In this document: positions 1 to 8,480 of the stretch, in pieces | Position numbering within the stretch: the stretch's first letter is position 1 | How the letters are laid out: each line of letters begins with the position of its first letter | Source: Psychrobium sp051201665 | Lineage (GTDB): Bacteria > Pseudomonadota > Gammaproteobacteria > Enterobacterales > Psychrobiaceae | NCBI RefSeq assembly: GCF_051201665.1 | Contig: NZ_CP179210.1 | Coordinates: 3,720,001 to 3,784,000, forward strand | DNA length: 64,000 nucleotides | Reading direction: 5' to 3' | Notes under the pieces: generated by a model | What the model was told of the DNA's origin: nothing | Seen by the model: only the letters and a program-made list of their open reading frames with translations | The model's database searches: none | Program-made: the position numbers and the translations under genes

Positions 1-450
1 TGCCCACGGTTTTGAACAATTTGTTCCGCTTTATATCGCGCTAAAGCATCTTTGGCAGCACTGCGTAAACGTGGATCAAGAATGCGATTCTCGAACTGCT
101 CTAAACCACCATAGTTTTTATAAAGTTGAAAAGCTTCAGGGCGAATGACTGTCCAGTTTACCGATACTTCAGCGCCGACAGGCATTTGTTCAAACGTGGA
201 TGCTTTGAGCTTCTCAGCATTTTTACGCGTACGAATTTCCAACTCTTCAACGGTATCAGCAAATGGTAATTTAAAGTGCAAACCAGGGTTAACCTGCTCT
301 GTCGCTTCACCAAATCGTTTAACGATGCCAACGTGGCCTTCATCAATGGTATAGAACACCATCCAAATGGCTAAAATTGCAGGCACCACAATCGCCAGCT
401 TTGATGCGTGTTTAAGTGGATTCGGTGTTTTTACTTTCAAATTAGGCATT
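1..450 (-). CDS. SPFH/Band 7 (prohibitin-like) membrane protein, 3' end cut by window
   Basis: The minus strand is open from an ATG at 448-450 to the window edge (150 codons). The N-terminus is MPNLKVKTPNPLKH followed by one hydrophobic segment (about residues 15-32, LAIVVPAILAIWMVFYT). Then comes the start of a Band 7 domain: EGHVGIVKRFGEA, NPGLHFKLPF and a stretch on rejecting or accepting partner strands (EVSVNWTVIRPEAF). Proteins of this family sit in the inner membrane with the SPFH domain outside the cytoplasm and form large rings, often partnering FtsH-type proteases. It follows the chemoreceptor gene on the same strand after 22 bp, so cotranscription is possible. The C-terminal half is outside the window, so HflK, HflC or stand-alone prohibitin cannot be separated. 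Confidence 0.8.
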
Positions 451-472
451 ATCCATCCTTGATGTATTTAAA

Positions 473-2392
473 TTACTGCTTTTCAAATTGGGCGACGAGT
501 ATATCAAGATTCTCGGCTAAGTTATTAATATTAGTCGCATCGGTAGCAATTTGCTCAATACTCTGATTTTGCTGATGTGTACCTTGCTGCATGGTTTGCA
601 TGCTGCTAGAAATTTGCGCCACACTTGCTGATTGAGCTTCGGTTGCACCAGCAACGCTTTTATTCGTTGCATACACACTTTCAACATGATTTTTATTGGT
701 AAGTAACACTTCTTGTGCATTACTAAACGAATCACTCGCCGTTGATGATTGACCAATAATAGCCTCAATTTCAGTAACAGCTAATTTAGAATTACGCTGC
801 AAGTCGTCCATGATATTTTGAATTTCATCAGTGGATTCTGTGGTTTTAGAAGCGAGGTTTCTAACTTCATCAGCTACTACTGAGAACCCGCGACCATGCT
901 CGCCAGCTCGAGCAGCTTCAATAGCCGCATTTAATGCGAGAAGATTGGTTTGATCTGAAATACTCTTTATCACACCTAATGCATTGGCAATGGTTTCTGT
1001 ACGACCGGTTAAATTGGTAATTACAGTTGCCACGTCACCAATTTTTGAAGAGAGATCAGAAAGTTCATCATGTGTTTTAGATACTAAGACACTCATTTCC
1101 TCATCATTTTCAGCAATCACTTTTGATGTTTCTAGTGCTTGTGATGCACTACCAGCAACATCGACTAACATATTGTCAATTTGAGTGATGGCTTGAGACA
1201 CTTCCTCTACTTGCAACCCATTATCGGCGGCATTGAGTGATGTTTCTTGTGCTTGATGCTGAAGCGACACCACATAGTCTTTTAGTTGACGGCTATTTCG
1301 AGCAATATCAACGAAGGCTGTTTGCAGATTATTTGCGAATGCATTGTAGCCACGCGCAACAGCAACTAGCTCTTTCTGTCCTTGTTCTGGCATGCGATAT
1401 GAAATATCAGCATCACCCTGACCAAGATCAGAGAACAATTTAGCCATACTTAAAATAGGCTTGCTCAGGCTATTGGCAATAAAGTAGGCAAAAACCGTCG
1501 CCAATAACATGGCCACCAACACCCACATAAAGATACTGAACGTTGCTTTGTTTAACGAAGCAAACATTTCTTGAGCAGGTACCTGCGCAACGACATACCA
1601 TTTCATACTTGGGATAAAGCTACTTACAACAATGAAGTCTTCACCGTCGATAGTCGTGTGAGTTAGATTAAAATCTGTTTGATTTAATAGCTCATTGGCT
1701 GTCGTGCCGTTATAAAGAGAGGCCAATGATGCTTTACCCAAAAGGCTACGATCGCGATGTAATTGAACACCGCCTTTTTCATCAACCAGATAAACAAAAC
1801 CCGTCTTCTCTAATTTAAAACCATTTAGCAGATTTACAACATCGGCAAACGAGCGAGAAACGCCACTTAATCCTGTGCCGCTAGGTTGTTGGTGATTAAC
1901 AAATAAATCGACACGATCACTGTCTGGATAGGCATAAATACTGACCATGCTTTCTTGGCCACTTTCTACATAGCGATAGAACCAGCCGTCGACATTATCG
2001 TCTTGTAACTGACGTAGAAAGCCGTCTTGATTCCAATAATCTGCTGTTTGACGATTAGCAAAAGAAACATTACTCAGTTGATATTCGCGCTGAATACGTC
2101 CAAGTTTATTAAGAAGCTTTTCTTCACCAGCAGTAGATTTATCGCCAGTGTTCCAATCTAATAGAAACTCATCGTTAGCGACTTGCTTGGAAACCGTCAA
2201 CATTATTGATATTTGACGATCAATAGTGAGGTTTATTTGTTTAATGATGTTCGGCAATTCATTATTAAGAACACGTTGCTCAATAATCGATTTTGCTGTG
2301 CTTTGGCTGAATATGCCAATAAAAATTGAGGTAACAGTTACCACTAGCACCAAGAGGAATACAATTTTTTGTTTTATAGATAAATTATTCAT
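473..2392 (-). CDS. Methyl-accepting chemotaxis protein (Cache-type sensor)
   Basis: 639 residues. A first transmembrane helix lies at about 10-30 and a second at about 285-310, enclosing a periplasmic domain of about 250 residues of the Cache type (a pattern like LVDEKGGVQLHRD is typical of Cache ligand pockets). A HAMP linker follows (SKPILSMAKLFSDLGQGD), then a long signalling coiled coil. The conserved hairpin tip is at about residues 475-510 (NLLALNAAIEAARAGEHGRG, then FSVVADEVRNLA). The protein would sense a small ligand in the periplasm and control CheA. There is no C-terminal CheR-tethering pentapeptide; it ends AQFEKQ. The ligand cannot be read from sequence. It is followed on the same strand by the SPFH gene. 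The upstream 430 bp hold an inverted-repeat element at 2463-2778. Confidence 0.93.
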   Translation of the reverse strand: MNNLSIKQKIVFLLVLVVTVTSIFIGIFSQSTAKSIIEQRVLNNELPNIIKQINLTIDRQISIMLTVSKQVANDEFLLDWNTGDKSTAGEEKLLNKLGRIQREYQLSNVSFANRQTADYWNQDGFLRQLQDDNVDGWFYRYVESGQESMVSIYAYPDSDRVDLFVNHQQPSGTGLSGVSRSFADVVNLLNGFKLEKTGFVYLVDEKGGVQLHRDRSLLGKASLASLYNGTTANELLNQTDFNLTHTTIDGEDFIVVSSFIPSMKWYVVAQVPAQEMFASLNKATFSIFMWVLVAMLLATVFAYFIANSLSKPILSMAKLFSDLGQGDADISYRMPEQGQKELVAVARGYNAFANNLQTAFVDIARNSRQLKDYVVSLQHQAQETSLNAADNGLQVEEVSQAITQIDNMLVDVAGSASQALETSKVIAENDEEMSVLVSKTHDELSDLSSKIGDVATVITNLTGRTETIANALGVIKSISDQTNLLALNAAIEAARAGEHGRGFSVVADEVRNLASKTTESTDEIQNIMDDLQRNSKLAVTEIEAIIGQSSTASDSFSNAQEVLLTNKNHVESVYATNKSVAGATEAQSASVAQISSSMQTMQQGTHQQNQSIEQIATDATNINNLAENLDILVAQFEKQ

Positions 2393-2462
2393 ATCACCAA
2401 CTGCTTCAATACATTACGGGTATATTTAAACACCCAAATAATAAAGTATTATATAAATATAA

Positions 2463-2778
2463 TAGGGTCTGTTGATCTTTGTGGTTCAAATTTTGTTCAA
2501 TCTAAAAGGGTTTTGGGCACATGTTCATTGTTCCAGACTGAACAAAAGCACCCACATCCTTGTGGGCGAGGCATGAGGATTGATGCTGGGTTTACCCCAG
2601 TGAATGACGAATAACGCCGCACAAAATACTTTTAGGTGAATCCTACGGACAGCATTTGTTTGTTATTTCTACGGCGTTATCGCCTATTCGTGTAGCCAGC
2701 TACACCACATAGGCTCTGCCTTGTAGAAACCCCAAACAAATTGCTGCAAAAATGAACTCAAAAGATCAACAGACCCTA
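2463..2778. mobile_element. 316 bp MITE-like element with 18 bp terminal inverted repeats
   Basis: The left end reads TAGGGTCTGTTGATCTTT and the right end is its exact reverse complement. After the first 18 bp the ends still resemble each other (gtggttca versus tgagttca). The interior has no coding frame of note. It holds GC-richer short palindromes, for example around 2548-2566 (CCCACATCCTTGTGGG) and 2610-2700, where AATAACGCCG and CGGCGTTAT face each other. If the termini are GGGTCTG...CAGACCC the element is flanked by TA on both sides, as for Tc1/mariner-IS630 type insertions; this is ambiguous because TA also continues the inverted repeat. It fills most of the gap between the chemoreceptor and fxsA. 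Confidence 0.7.
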
Positions 2779-2819
2779 ACTAGTTATAAAAAACTAATCA
2801 GTCGATGTTAACACAAAAA

Positions 2820-3323
2820 TTATTGGTCCTTAGGATCTTGTGGATTATTTTTATTGTTTAATTGAAAATCGTGATCTTTGTTCACAAATTCACCGTCGAT
2901 GATATCTTCAGACTGCGATTGATGTGATGAAAACCCTTGATTAAATGGCTGCTGTGACGCCATATTTTTAATGATAATTCGCGCTAATAATTTGTTAGCA
3001 AAGAATTGACGACTAAATGGCAGTAATAAAATAAGGCCTAATAAATCGGTTACAAATCCTGGAGTTACCAACATGACACCCGCAATGGCTAACATCACGC
3101 CTTCAATAACTTCCTGTCCCGGTTGCTCGCCTTGTTGCATTTTTTTCTGAGCATTCATCAATGTTTTCAGCCCTTGACTACGCACTAAAGACGCACCAAC
3201 GGCCGCTGTTAATATAACCAAAGCAACGGTAGTAAATGCGCCCAATTGCTCACCAACTTCAATAAGTACAGTGATTTCAATAACTGGTACCACGATAAAA
3301 ATAAAAAATAGAATGAATAACAC
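2820..3323 (-). CDS. fxsA: FxsA family membrane protein
   Basis: FxsA is a small cytoplasmic-membrane protein whose loss or overproduction affects phage F exclusion; its biochemical role is unknown. The protein has the usual N-terminal helix (LFILFFIFIVVPVIEI), the conserved VGEQLGAFTTVALVILTAAVGASLVRS-type second helix, and a third helix with PGFVTDLLGLILLLPF. The tail is polar and low in structure. I place the start at GTG 3321-3323, because GAGG lies six bases upstream and the product then begins MLFILFF like its relatives. An upstream TTG at 3335 would add MRCN and lacks a ribosome site. It is divergent from dsbD with 199 bp between the starts. Confidence 0.9.
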   Translation of the reverse strand: MLFILFFIFIVVPVIEITVLIEVGEQLGAFTTVALVILTAAVGASLVRSQGLKTLMNAQKKMQQGEQPGQEVIEGVMLAIAGVMLVTPGFVTDLLGLILLLPFSRQFFANKLLARIIIKNMASQQPFNQGFSSHQSQSEDIIDGEFVNKDHDFQLNNKNNPQDPKDQ

Positions 3324-3522
3324 GTTACACCTCAATTAATGGCTTAATGGTTTGCTACATTTTTTTGCCGCATAGTTTGGATATGGGGTCATTTTATGTC
3401 AATTCAATGGAATTATTGCTGCAAATCCAAGGTCAATAATTCACGAGCATCAGAGCTCAGGATAAGTTACTATTACGTCGTTATTTTTTACCTACTTTAG
3501 GTATAGAGGAAACATCAACTTC

Positions 3523-5301
3523 ATGATTAAGCGTTTATTACTTGCTAGCACATTGCTATTGTTAACCTTTACGGCTCAAATTGGCCAAGCAGCAACCGGA
3601 TTTAGCGATTTATTTTCACAAGGCCCGAAGTTTTTACCGCAAGAACAAGCCTTCATTTTCAGCTTCTCTCAGCAGCAAGATCGAGTCATCATTCGCTGGC
3701 GGATCACTGATGGTTATTATCTCTATAAAGAAAAGTTCGAATTAACGAGCCCTACGAGCGCCATTAGCGATATTCAGTTGCCGAAAGGTGAAGCGCATTA
3801 CGATGAATATTTTGGCGAGCAAGAAGTTTATCGCGACGAAGTGGAGTTTTCTTTTTCCGTTGCAGATAAGTCTAAAGATCATGAAATAACACTGGCGTAT
3901 CAAGGCTGTGCCGATGCTGGACTATGTTATCCACCGAGTAAAATTTCGCTGTTTTTTGACCCAAGCTTTATCTCAACCCAAACACTCGAAGCACCTGCGT
4001 CAAACGAACTGTTAGCGCCAGTTAGCGAGCAAGACATGTTTGCCAGCTGGATTAGCGACAAAACTCTGTTTTGGTCTCTATTCGCATTTTTCGGTTTAGG
4101 TATTGGCTTAGCGTTTACACCTTGTGTGTTCCCAATGTACCCAATTTTGTCTGGCATCATTGTCGGTGCTGGCAAGCAAATTTCGACTAAACAAGCGTTC
4201 ATGCTGTCGTTTGTTTACGTGCAAGGCATGGCACTTACCTATTCTGTTTTAGGCTTGGTTGTTGCGTCACTTGGTCTACAATTTCAAGCGTTATTTCAGC
4301 ACCCAGTAGTATTAGGCTCACTCGCTGTTTTATTTACCTTCCTAGCCGCTTCAATGTTTGGTTTTGTTAATTTACAACTCCCAAGTAGCTGGACAGAAAA
4401 GCTTAACGATGCGTCAAATAAACAACAAGGCGGTAAATTCTTTAGTGTCTTTATGATGGGGGTTATCTCCGGTCTGGTTGCTTCACCGTGCACGACAGCA
4501 CCGCTATCTGGCGTATTGATTTATGTCGCGCAATCTGGCGATTTATTATTAGGCGGCGTGACACTGTACGCCTTGTCTTTAGGTATGGGTATACCATTGT
4601 TAGTCATGGGCGCGTCCGGCGGTAAACTCTTACCAAAAGCTGGTGCATGGATGGACGTTGTGAAAGGCGCATTTGGTTTCATGTTGTTGTCGGTTGTTGT
4701 CGTATTACTCGGCCGTTTTATCGACGAGTTGTGGGCTAATATGGCGTGGAGCGCATTAGGCATTAGCTTCGCAACTTATCTACTGCATCACAATCAGTTC
4801 ACTAACGCCAGCGTCGGTAAAAGCATTCGGTTAGTCATTGCTCTGTTAGTGCTATTTGGTAGCTTACTATGGGGTGTCAAACCTTGGCTAATGCCTATAT
4901 CGGGCCCAAGCTCAGCAATTAACACACAAGCACACAGCACCGACTTTATCCAAGTCAAAGGTTATGACGAGTTACAAGCACAACTGGCTATTGCTAAAGC
5001 TGCGGGCAAACCTGTAATGCTAGATTTTTACGCCGACTGGTGTATTGCGTGTAAAGATTTTGAGAGTAAAACCTTCTCTGATCCTGTCATCAAGGCAACG
5101 TTAGACAACATGGTGTTAATTCAAACGGACGTTACCGCCAATGACGCGCTAGATATCGACATTCAAGATAAGATGACTATATTGGGTTTACCAACCATTA
5201 TTTTGTTTGATAAAGATGGCACCCCACTGAACAGCAACCGAGTTGTCGGCTTTCAAGGGCCAGAGCAATTTAAGAAAACGTTGGATTTAGTGAACTATTA
5301 G
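3523..5301 (+). CDS. dsbD: Thiol:disulfide interchange protein DsbD
   Basis: 592 residues with all three DsbD modules. After a signal peptide (about 1-23) the periplasmic alpha domain carries the redox pair C129 and C135 (GCADAGLCYPP). The central eight-helix membrane domain has C201 (FTPCVFPMYPIL) and C323 (SPCTTAPLSG). The C-terminal periplasmic thioredoxin domain has C507 and C510 (ADWCIACKDF). DsbD takes electrons from cytoplasmic thioredoxin and passes them to DsbC, DsbG and cytochrome c maturation proteins in the periplasm. All six catalytic cysteines are present, so the protein should be active. It is transcribed alone. Downstream is a 570 bp non-coding stretch made largely of short hairpins. 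Confidence 0.97.
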   Translation: MIKRLLLASTLLLLTFTAQIGQAATGFSDLFSQGPKFLPQEQAFIFSFSQQQDRVIIRWRITDGYYLYKEKFELTSPTSAISDIQLPKGEAHYDEYFGEQEVYRDEVEFSFSVADKSKDHEITLAYQGCADAGLCYPPSKISLFFDPSFISTQTLEAPASNELLAPVSEQDMFASWISDKTLFWSLFAFFGLGIGLAFTPCVFPMYPILSGIIVGAGKQISTKQAFMLSFVYVQGMALTYSVLGLVVASLGLQFQALFQHPVVLGSLAVLFTFLAASMFGFVNLQLPSSWTEKLNDASNKQQGGKFFSVFMMGVISGLVASPCTTAPLSGVLIYVAQSGDLLLGGVTLYALSLGMGIPLLVMGASGGKLLPKAGAWMDVVKGAFGFMLLSVVVVLLGRFIDELWANMAWSALGISFATYLLHHNQFTNASVGKSIRLVIALLVLFGSLLWGVKPWLMPISGPSSAINTQAHSTDFIQVKGYDELQAQLAIAKAAGKPVMLDFYADWCIACKDFESKTFSDPVIKATLDNMVLIQTDVTANDALDIDIQDKMTILGLPTIILFDKDGTPLNSNRVVGFQGPEQFKKTLDLVNY

Positions 5302-5370
5302 TTAAGATTCTCAGTATTGTATGATGTGTTTTTAATGATAGCGCTAACTTTAGGTCAGGCAATAACACAT

Positions 5371-5738
5371 CAGTTACTTTTCTTAATGAAATACATCCAT
5401 GTATTTCACGCTCTGGACTAGCTCAGAGGCTATTCAAATTTGTTCCTGACAAATTTGTGCTTCGCCACTAGAATATCAGGAATATTCTAGGACAGCTTTA
5501 GCTGGTCGCGCAGCGATAAATCTTAGGACGAGATTTACTAAGAAAAGTAACCAAAAGAAAGGCGACCCGTGATTTACCGCTTATCTTAGAAAATAAACTG
5601 CCTAATCAATACCGTATTTAATCCGCATCCCTGCGGAAAATACTACAAAATTTGTCTGGAACAAATTTTAACAGCGAAGCTGGCCTCGAAGAGGTGAATA
5701 CAGGGACTGTATGAATAAAAATCATCCCTGATTTTTTC
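5371..5738 (+). repeat. Dispersed repeat containing a chain of short hairpins
   Basis: This fills most of the gap between dsbD and ubiD (5302-5872), where there is no gene. Outer arms CAGTTACTTTTCTT (5371-5384) and AAGAAAAGTAAC (5540-5551) can pair. The right arm continues into CAAAAGAAAGGCGACCC, and 5543-5568 is repeated exactly as the reverse complement of 55776-55801. Between and after the arms are successive perfect or near-perfect hairpins at 5388-5407, 5435-5457, 5468-5490, 5493-5504, 5517-5537, 5623-5636, 5647-5669, 5700-5710 and 5717-5736. Eight of the nine have a loop holding GGA or (T)CC. The strand of the GGA alternates, unlike the CsrB-like RNA at 15.5 kb. Confidence 0.7.
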
Positions 5739-5872
5739 ATTAGTCAGTTGATTATCTAAGGCGCTAAATAACGGGAATGATCCTCGCTTAATATATTGCG
5801 ACAACCTATAAAACAACAATATACGTGAAGAAATTTAAATAAGATGAACGTCACGTTATTGTGGGAGAAAAA

Positions 5873-7351
5873 ATGAAATACAACGATCTGCGTGACTTCA
5901 TAGCGCAGCTAGAAAAACTAGGACAATTAAAACGCATTACAGCAGAAATTGATCCTTATTTAGAAATGACCGAAATTGGCGATCGCACACTACGTGCCAA
6001 AGGCCCTGCATTGTTATTTGAGAATGTGAAAGGTCACACGACACCAGTGTTAGCTAATTTATTTGGCACACCAGAACGTGTCGCGTTAGCCATGGGGAAA
6101 ACCTCAACTGAAGCGCTGCGTGACGTTGGTGAGTTAATGGCAAAGCTCAAAGAGCCTGAGCCGCCGAAAGGGTTGAAAGACGCTTGGGATCAATTGCCGA
6201 TGTATAAGCAAGTGCTTAACATGCCGATAAAACGTCTTAAGAAAGCACCTTGCCAAGACTTTGTGATGGAAGGTGACGATGTTGATCTAACTAAACTCCC
6301 TATCCAACATTGTTGGCCTGGTGATGTGGCGCCTTTAGTCACTTGGGGATTAACCATCACCCGTGGTCCACATAAAGAGCGTCAGAATTTAGGTATTTAT
6401 CGCCAACAATTACTCGCTAAAAATAAGCTCATCATGCGTTGGTTATCTCATCGTGGTGGTGCATTGGATTATCAAGAGTTTCAAGAAACGAACCCTGGTG
6501 AACGTTATCCAGTATCTGTTGCCTTAGGCGCCGATCCCGCAACGATCATTGGCGCGGTAACGCCTGTGCCAGATACATTGTCTGAGTATGCATTCGCCGG
6601 TTTATTACGTGGTAGTCGTAGTGAAGTTGTTAAGTGTTTAAGCAATGATTTGGAAGTGCCTGCAAGTGCTGAATACGTGCTTGAAGGTTACTTAGAGCCC
6701 GGTGAAATGGCACCCGAAGGGCCTTATGGCGATCACACTGGTTATTACAATGAAGTGGAAGAGTTTCCTGTATTTACGGTAACCCATATTACGCATCGTA
6801 AAGCTCCTATTTATCACAGCACTTACACGGGGCGTCCACCTGATGAGCCAGCAATTTTAGGTGTTGCCCTCAACGAAGTATTTGTACCTATTTTAAAGAA
6901 ACAGTTTCCTGAAATTGTTGATTTTTACTTGCCGCCAGAAGGGTGTTCATACCGCATGGCGGTAGTGACCATTAAGAAACAATATCCTGGTCATGCAAAA
7001 CGCGTGATGATGGGTGTGTGGTCTTTCTTACGTCAATTCATGTACACCAAGTTTGTGATTGTATGTGACGATGACATTAATGCTCGTAGTTGGGATGATG
7101 TTATTTGGGCCATTACCACCCGTATGGATCCAGCACGTGATACAACGATGATTGAACACACGCCTATCGATTATTTGGATTTTGCATCGCCAGTCGCAGG
7201 GCTTGGTTCTAAGATGGGACTCGATGCCACCAACAAATGGCAAGGTGAGACTGATCGCGAATGGGGTGAGCCAATCGTGATGACTCAAGCGGTTAAAGAT
7301 CGCGTTGATGAACTTTGGGATGATTTAGCAATATTTCCTAAAGAAAAGTAG
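5873..7351 (+). CDS. ubiD: 4-hydroxy-3-polyprenylbenzoate decarboxylase UbiD
   Basis: UbiD removes the carboxyl group of 3-polyprenyl-4-hydroxybenzoate in ubiquinone synthesis, using the prenylated flavin made by UbiX. The protein aligns along its length with E. coli UbiD: MKYNDLRDF at the start, GPALLFENVKGH, RGPHKERQNLGIYRQQ, KLIMRWLSHRGGALDYQEF, EGPYGDHTGYYN and the C-terminal region ending in PKEK. I chose ATG 5873, giving 492 residues, because GGGAG lies just upstream; the GTG at 5861 overlaps that ribosome site. Fre follows after 100 bp on the same strand, the usual ubiD-fre arrangement. A weak hairpin between the two genes (7370-7400) could modulate read-through. Confidence 0.97.
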   Translation: MKYNDLRDFIAQLEKLGQLKRITAEIDPYLEMTEIGDRTLRAKGPALLFENVKGHTTPVLANLFGTPERVALAMGKTSTEALRDVGELMAKLKEPEPPKGLKDAWDQLPMYKQVLNMPIKRLKKAPCQDFVMEGDDVDLTKLPIQHCWPGDVAPLVTWGLTITRGPHKERQNLGIYRQQLLAKNKLIMRWLSHRGGALDYQEFQETNPGERYPVSVALGADPATIIGAVTPVPDTLSEYAFAGLLRGSRSEVVKCLSNDLEVPASAEYVLEGYLEPGEMAPEGPYGDHTGYYNEVEEFPVFTVTHITHRKAPIYHSTYTGRPPDEPAILGVALNEVFVPILKKQFPEIVDFYLPPEGCSYRMAVVTIKKQYPGHAKRVMMGVWSFLRQFMYTKFVIVCDDDINARSWDDVIWAITTRMDPARDTTMIEHTPIDYLDFASPVAGLGSKMGLDATNKWQGETDREWGEPIVMTQAVKDRVDELWDDLAIFPKEK

Positions 7352-7451
7352 ATAAAACCGCCGATTACTTAGTTGGACGAGTTCTAAAAATCGCCCAACT
7401 ACGTTATTCTTAGAACATCTTATGCACTAATTTATTCCCAAGGTAACTTTA

Positions 7452-8153
7452 ATGTCAGAAATCAACTGTCAGGTTGTTAAGCTCGAAGCGTTTAACGAAA
7501 GCGTATTCCACGTCGTATTACGTCCTGCCCAGCCATTCACCTACGAAGCGGGTCAATATTTAATGGTCAAAATGTCTGATGATGACAAACGCCCATTTTC
7601 AATTGCCAGTTCTCCAAGCGACGGTGAATTAATTGAGTTGCACATTGGCGCGTCTGAGTTACAAAGCTACCCGATGCAAGTCATTGACCGCATGAAAGAA
7701 ACCGGTGAAATTACGATTCTTGCACCACACGGTGAAGCGCAGCTTGATAACAGTCATCAGCGCCCTATCCTGTTAGTTGCTGGCGGAACCGGTTTTAGCT
7801 ACGTTCGTTCAATTGTTCGCGAATTAATGGCAACAAACGATCAGCGTGATGTCACCGTCTACTGGGGCTGCCAAGCGGTTGAGCACATGTATTTATTCAA
7901 CGAAATGCAAGCGCTAGCTCAAGCTCACGATACATTAACGTTTGTGCCAGTAGTAGAAAATACACCAGAAAACTGGCTTGGCGGCACTGGTCAAGTTCAT
8001 AAAGCTGTGATGAATGACATCAGCGACTTAAGCCCTTATGAGATTTACGCCGCAGGCCGCTTTGACATGGTTGGCGTGGTGCGCGATGCATTTTTAACGC
8101 AAGGCATGGCGATTGAAAACATGCACGGTGATGCACTGCCTTACTTAAAATAG
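7452..8153 (+). CDS. fre: NAD(P)H-flavin reductase
   Basis: 233 residues, exactly the length of E. coli Fre. It has the ferredoxin-reductase fold: a flavin-binding barrel with AGQYLMVKM and KRPFSIASSPS (the RxxS flavin motif), followed by a nucleotide domain with LLVAGGTGFSYVRS (GGTG) and a C-terminal DALPYLK. It reduces free riboflavin, FMN or FAD with NAD(P)H in the cytoplasm. It lies downstream of ubiD, as in many gammaproteobacteria, where it may help supply reduced flavin for UbiX/UbiD chemistry (inference). The Mpo1-like gene follows after 27 bp. Confidence 0.95.
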   Translation: MSEINCQVVKLEAFNESVFHVVLRPAQPFTYEAGQYLMVKMSDDDKRPFSIASSPSDGELIELHIGASELQSYPMQVIDRMKETGEITILAPHGEAQLDNSHQRPILLVAGGTGFSYVRSIVRELMATNDQRDVTVYWGCQAVEHMYLFNEMQALAQAHDTLTFVPVVENTPENWLGGTGQVHKAVMNDISDLSPYEIYAAGRFDMVGVVRDAFLTQGMAIENMHGDALPYLK

Positions 8154-8180
8154 GCCATTGCCAATTGAAGGGGATAAAAC

Positions 8181-8480
8181 ATGGAACAACGTTATCAAAG
8201 CTTTAATGAGTTTTATCCCTTTTACCTTTCCCAACATCAGCATCCAGTATGCCGTCAACTTCACTTTGTTGGCAGCGCTTTAATACTCCTTGTATTAGCT
8301 TACACATTATATAACCAGCAATTTATGTGGCTGCTAAGCCTGCCTATTATCGGTTATGGTTTTGCATGGGTTGGCCATTTCATTTTTGAAAAAAACAGAC
8401 CAGCGACTTTTACTTATCCGTTGTGGAGTTTAATGGGCGATTGGAAAATGTTTTGGCAAATACTTACCCGTCAAATTTAG
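8181..8480 (+). CDS. Mpo1-like (DUF962) membrane protein
   Basis: 99 residues with the DUF962 pattern: FNEFYPFYLSQHQHP near the N-terminus, CRQLHFVGSALILLVLAY (helix one), a second helix (WLLSLPIIGYGFAWVGHFIFEK) and FTYPLWSLMGDWKMF near the C-terminus. The histidines (HQHP, LHFVG, GHFIFEKNRP) match those that bind iron in yeast Mpo1, a dioxygenase acting on 2-hydroxy fatty acids; that the bacterial protein does the same is not established. The gene starts behind AAGGGG and follows fre closely. Its last 17 bases overlap the 3' end of the convergent MATE gene. Confidence 0.85.
   Translation: MEQRYQSFNEFYPFYLSQHQHPVCRQLHFVGSALILLVLAYTLYNQQFMWLLSLPIIGYGFAWVGHFIFEKNRPATFTYPLWSLMGDWKMFWQILTRQI

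Noticed and set aside
5371..5738. A second CsrB-like RNA downstream of dsbD
   Set aside because: The hairpins also carry GGA or TCC, but GGA alternates between strands, there is no single-strand bias, no clear terminator and no GacA box.
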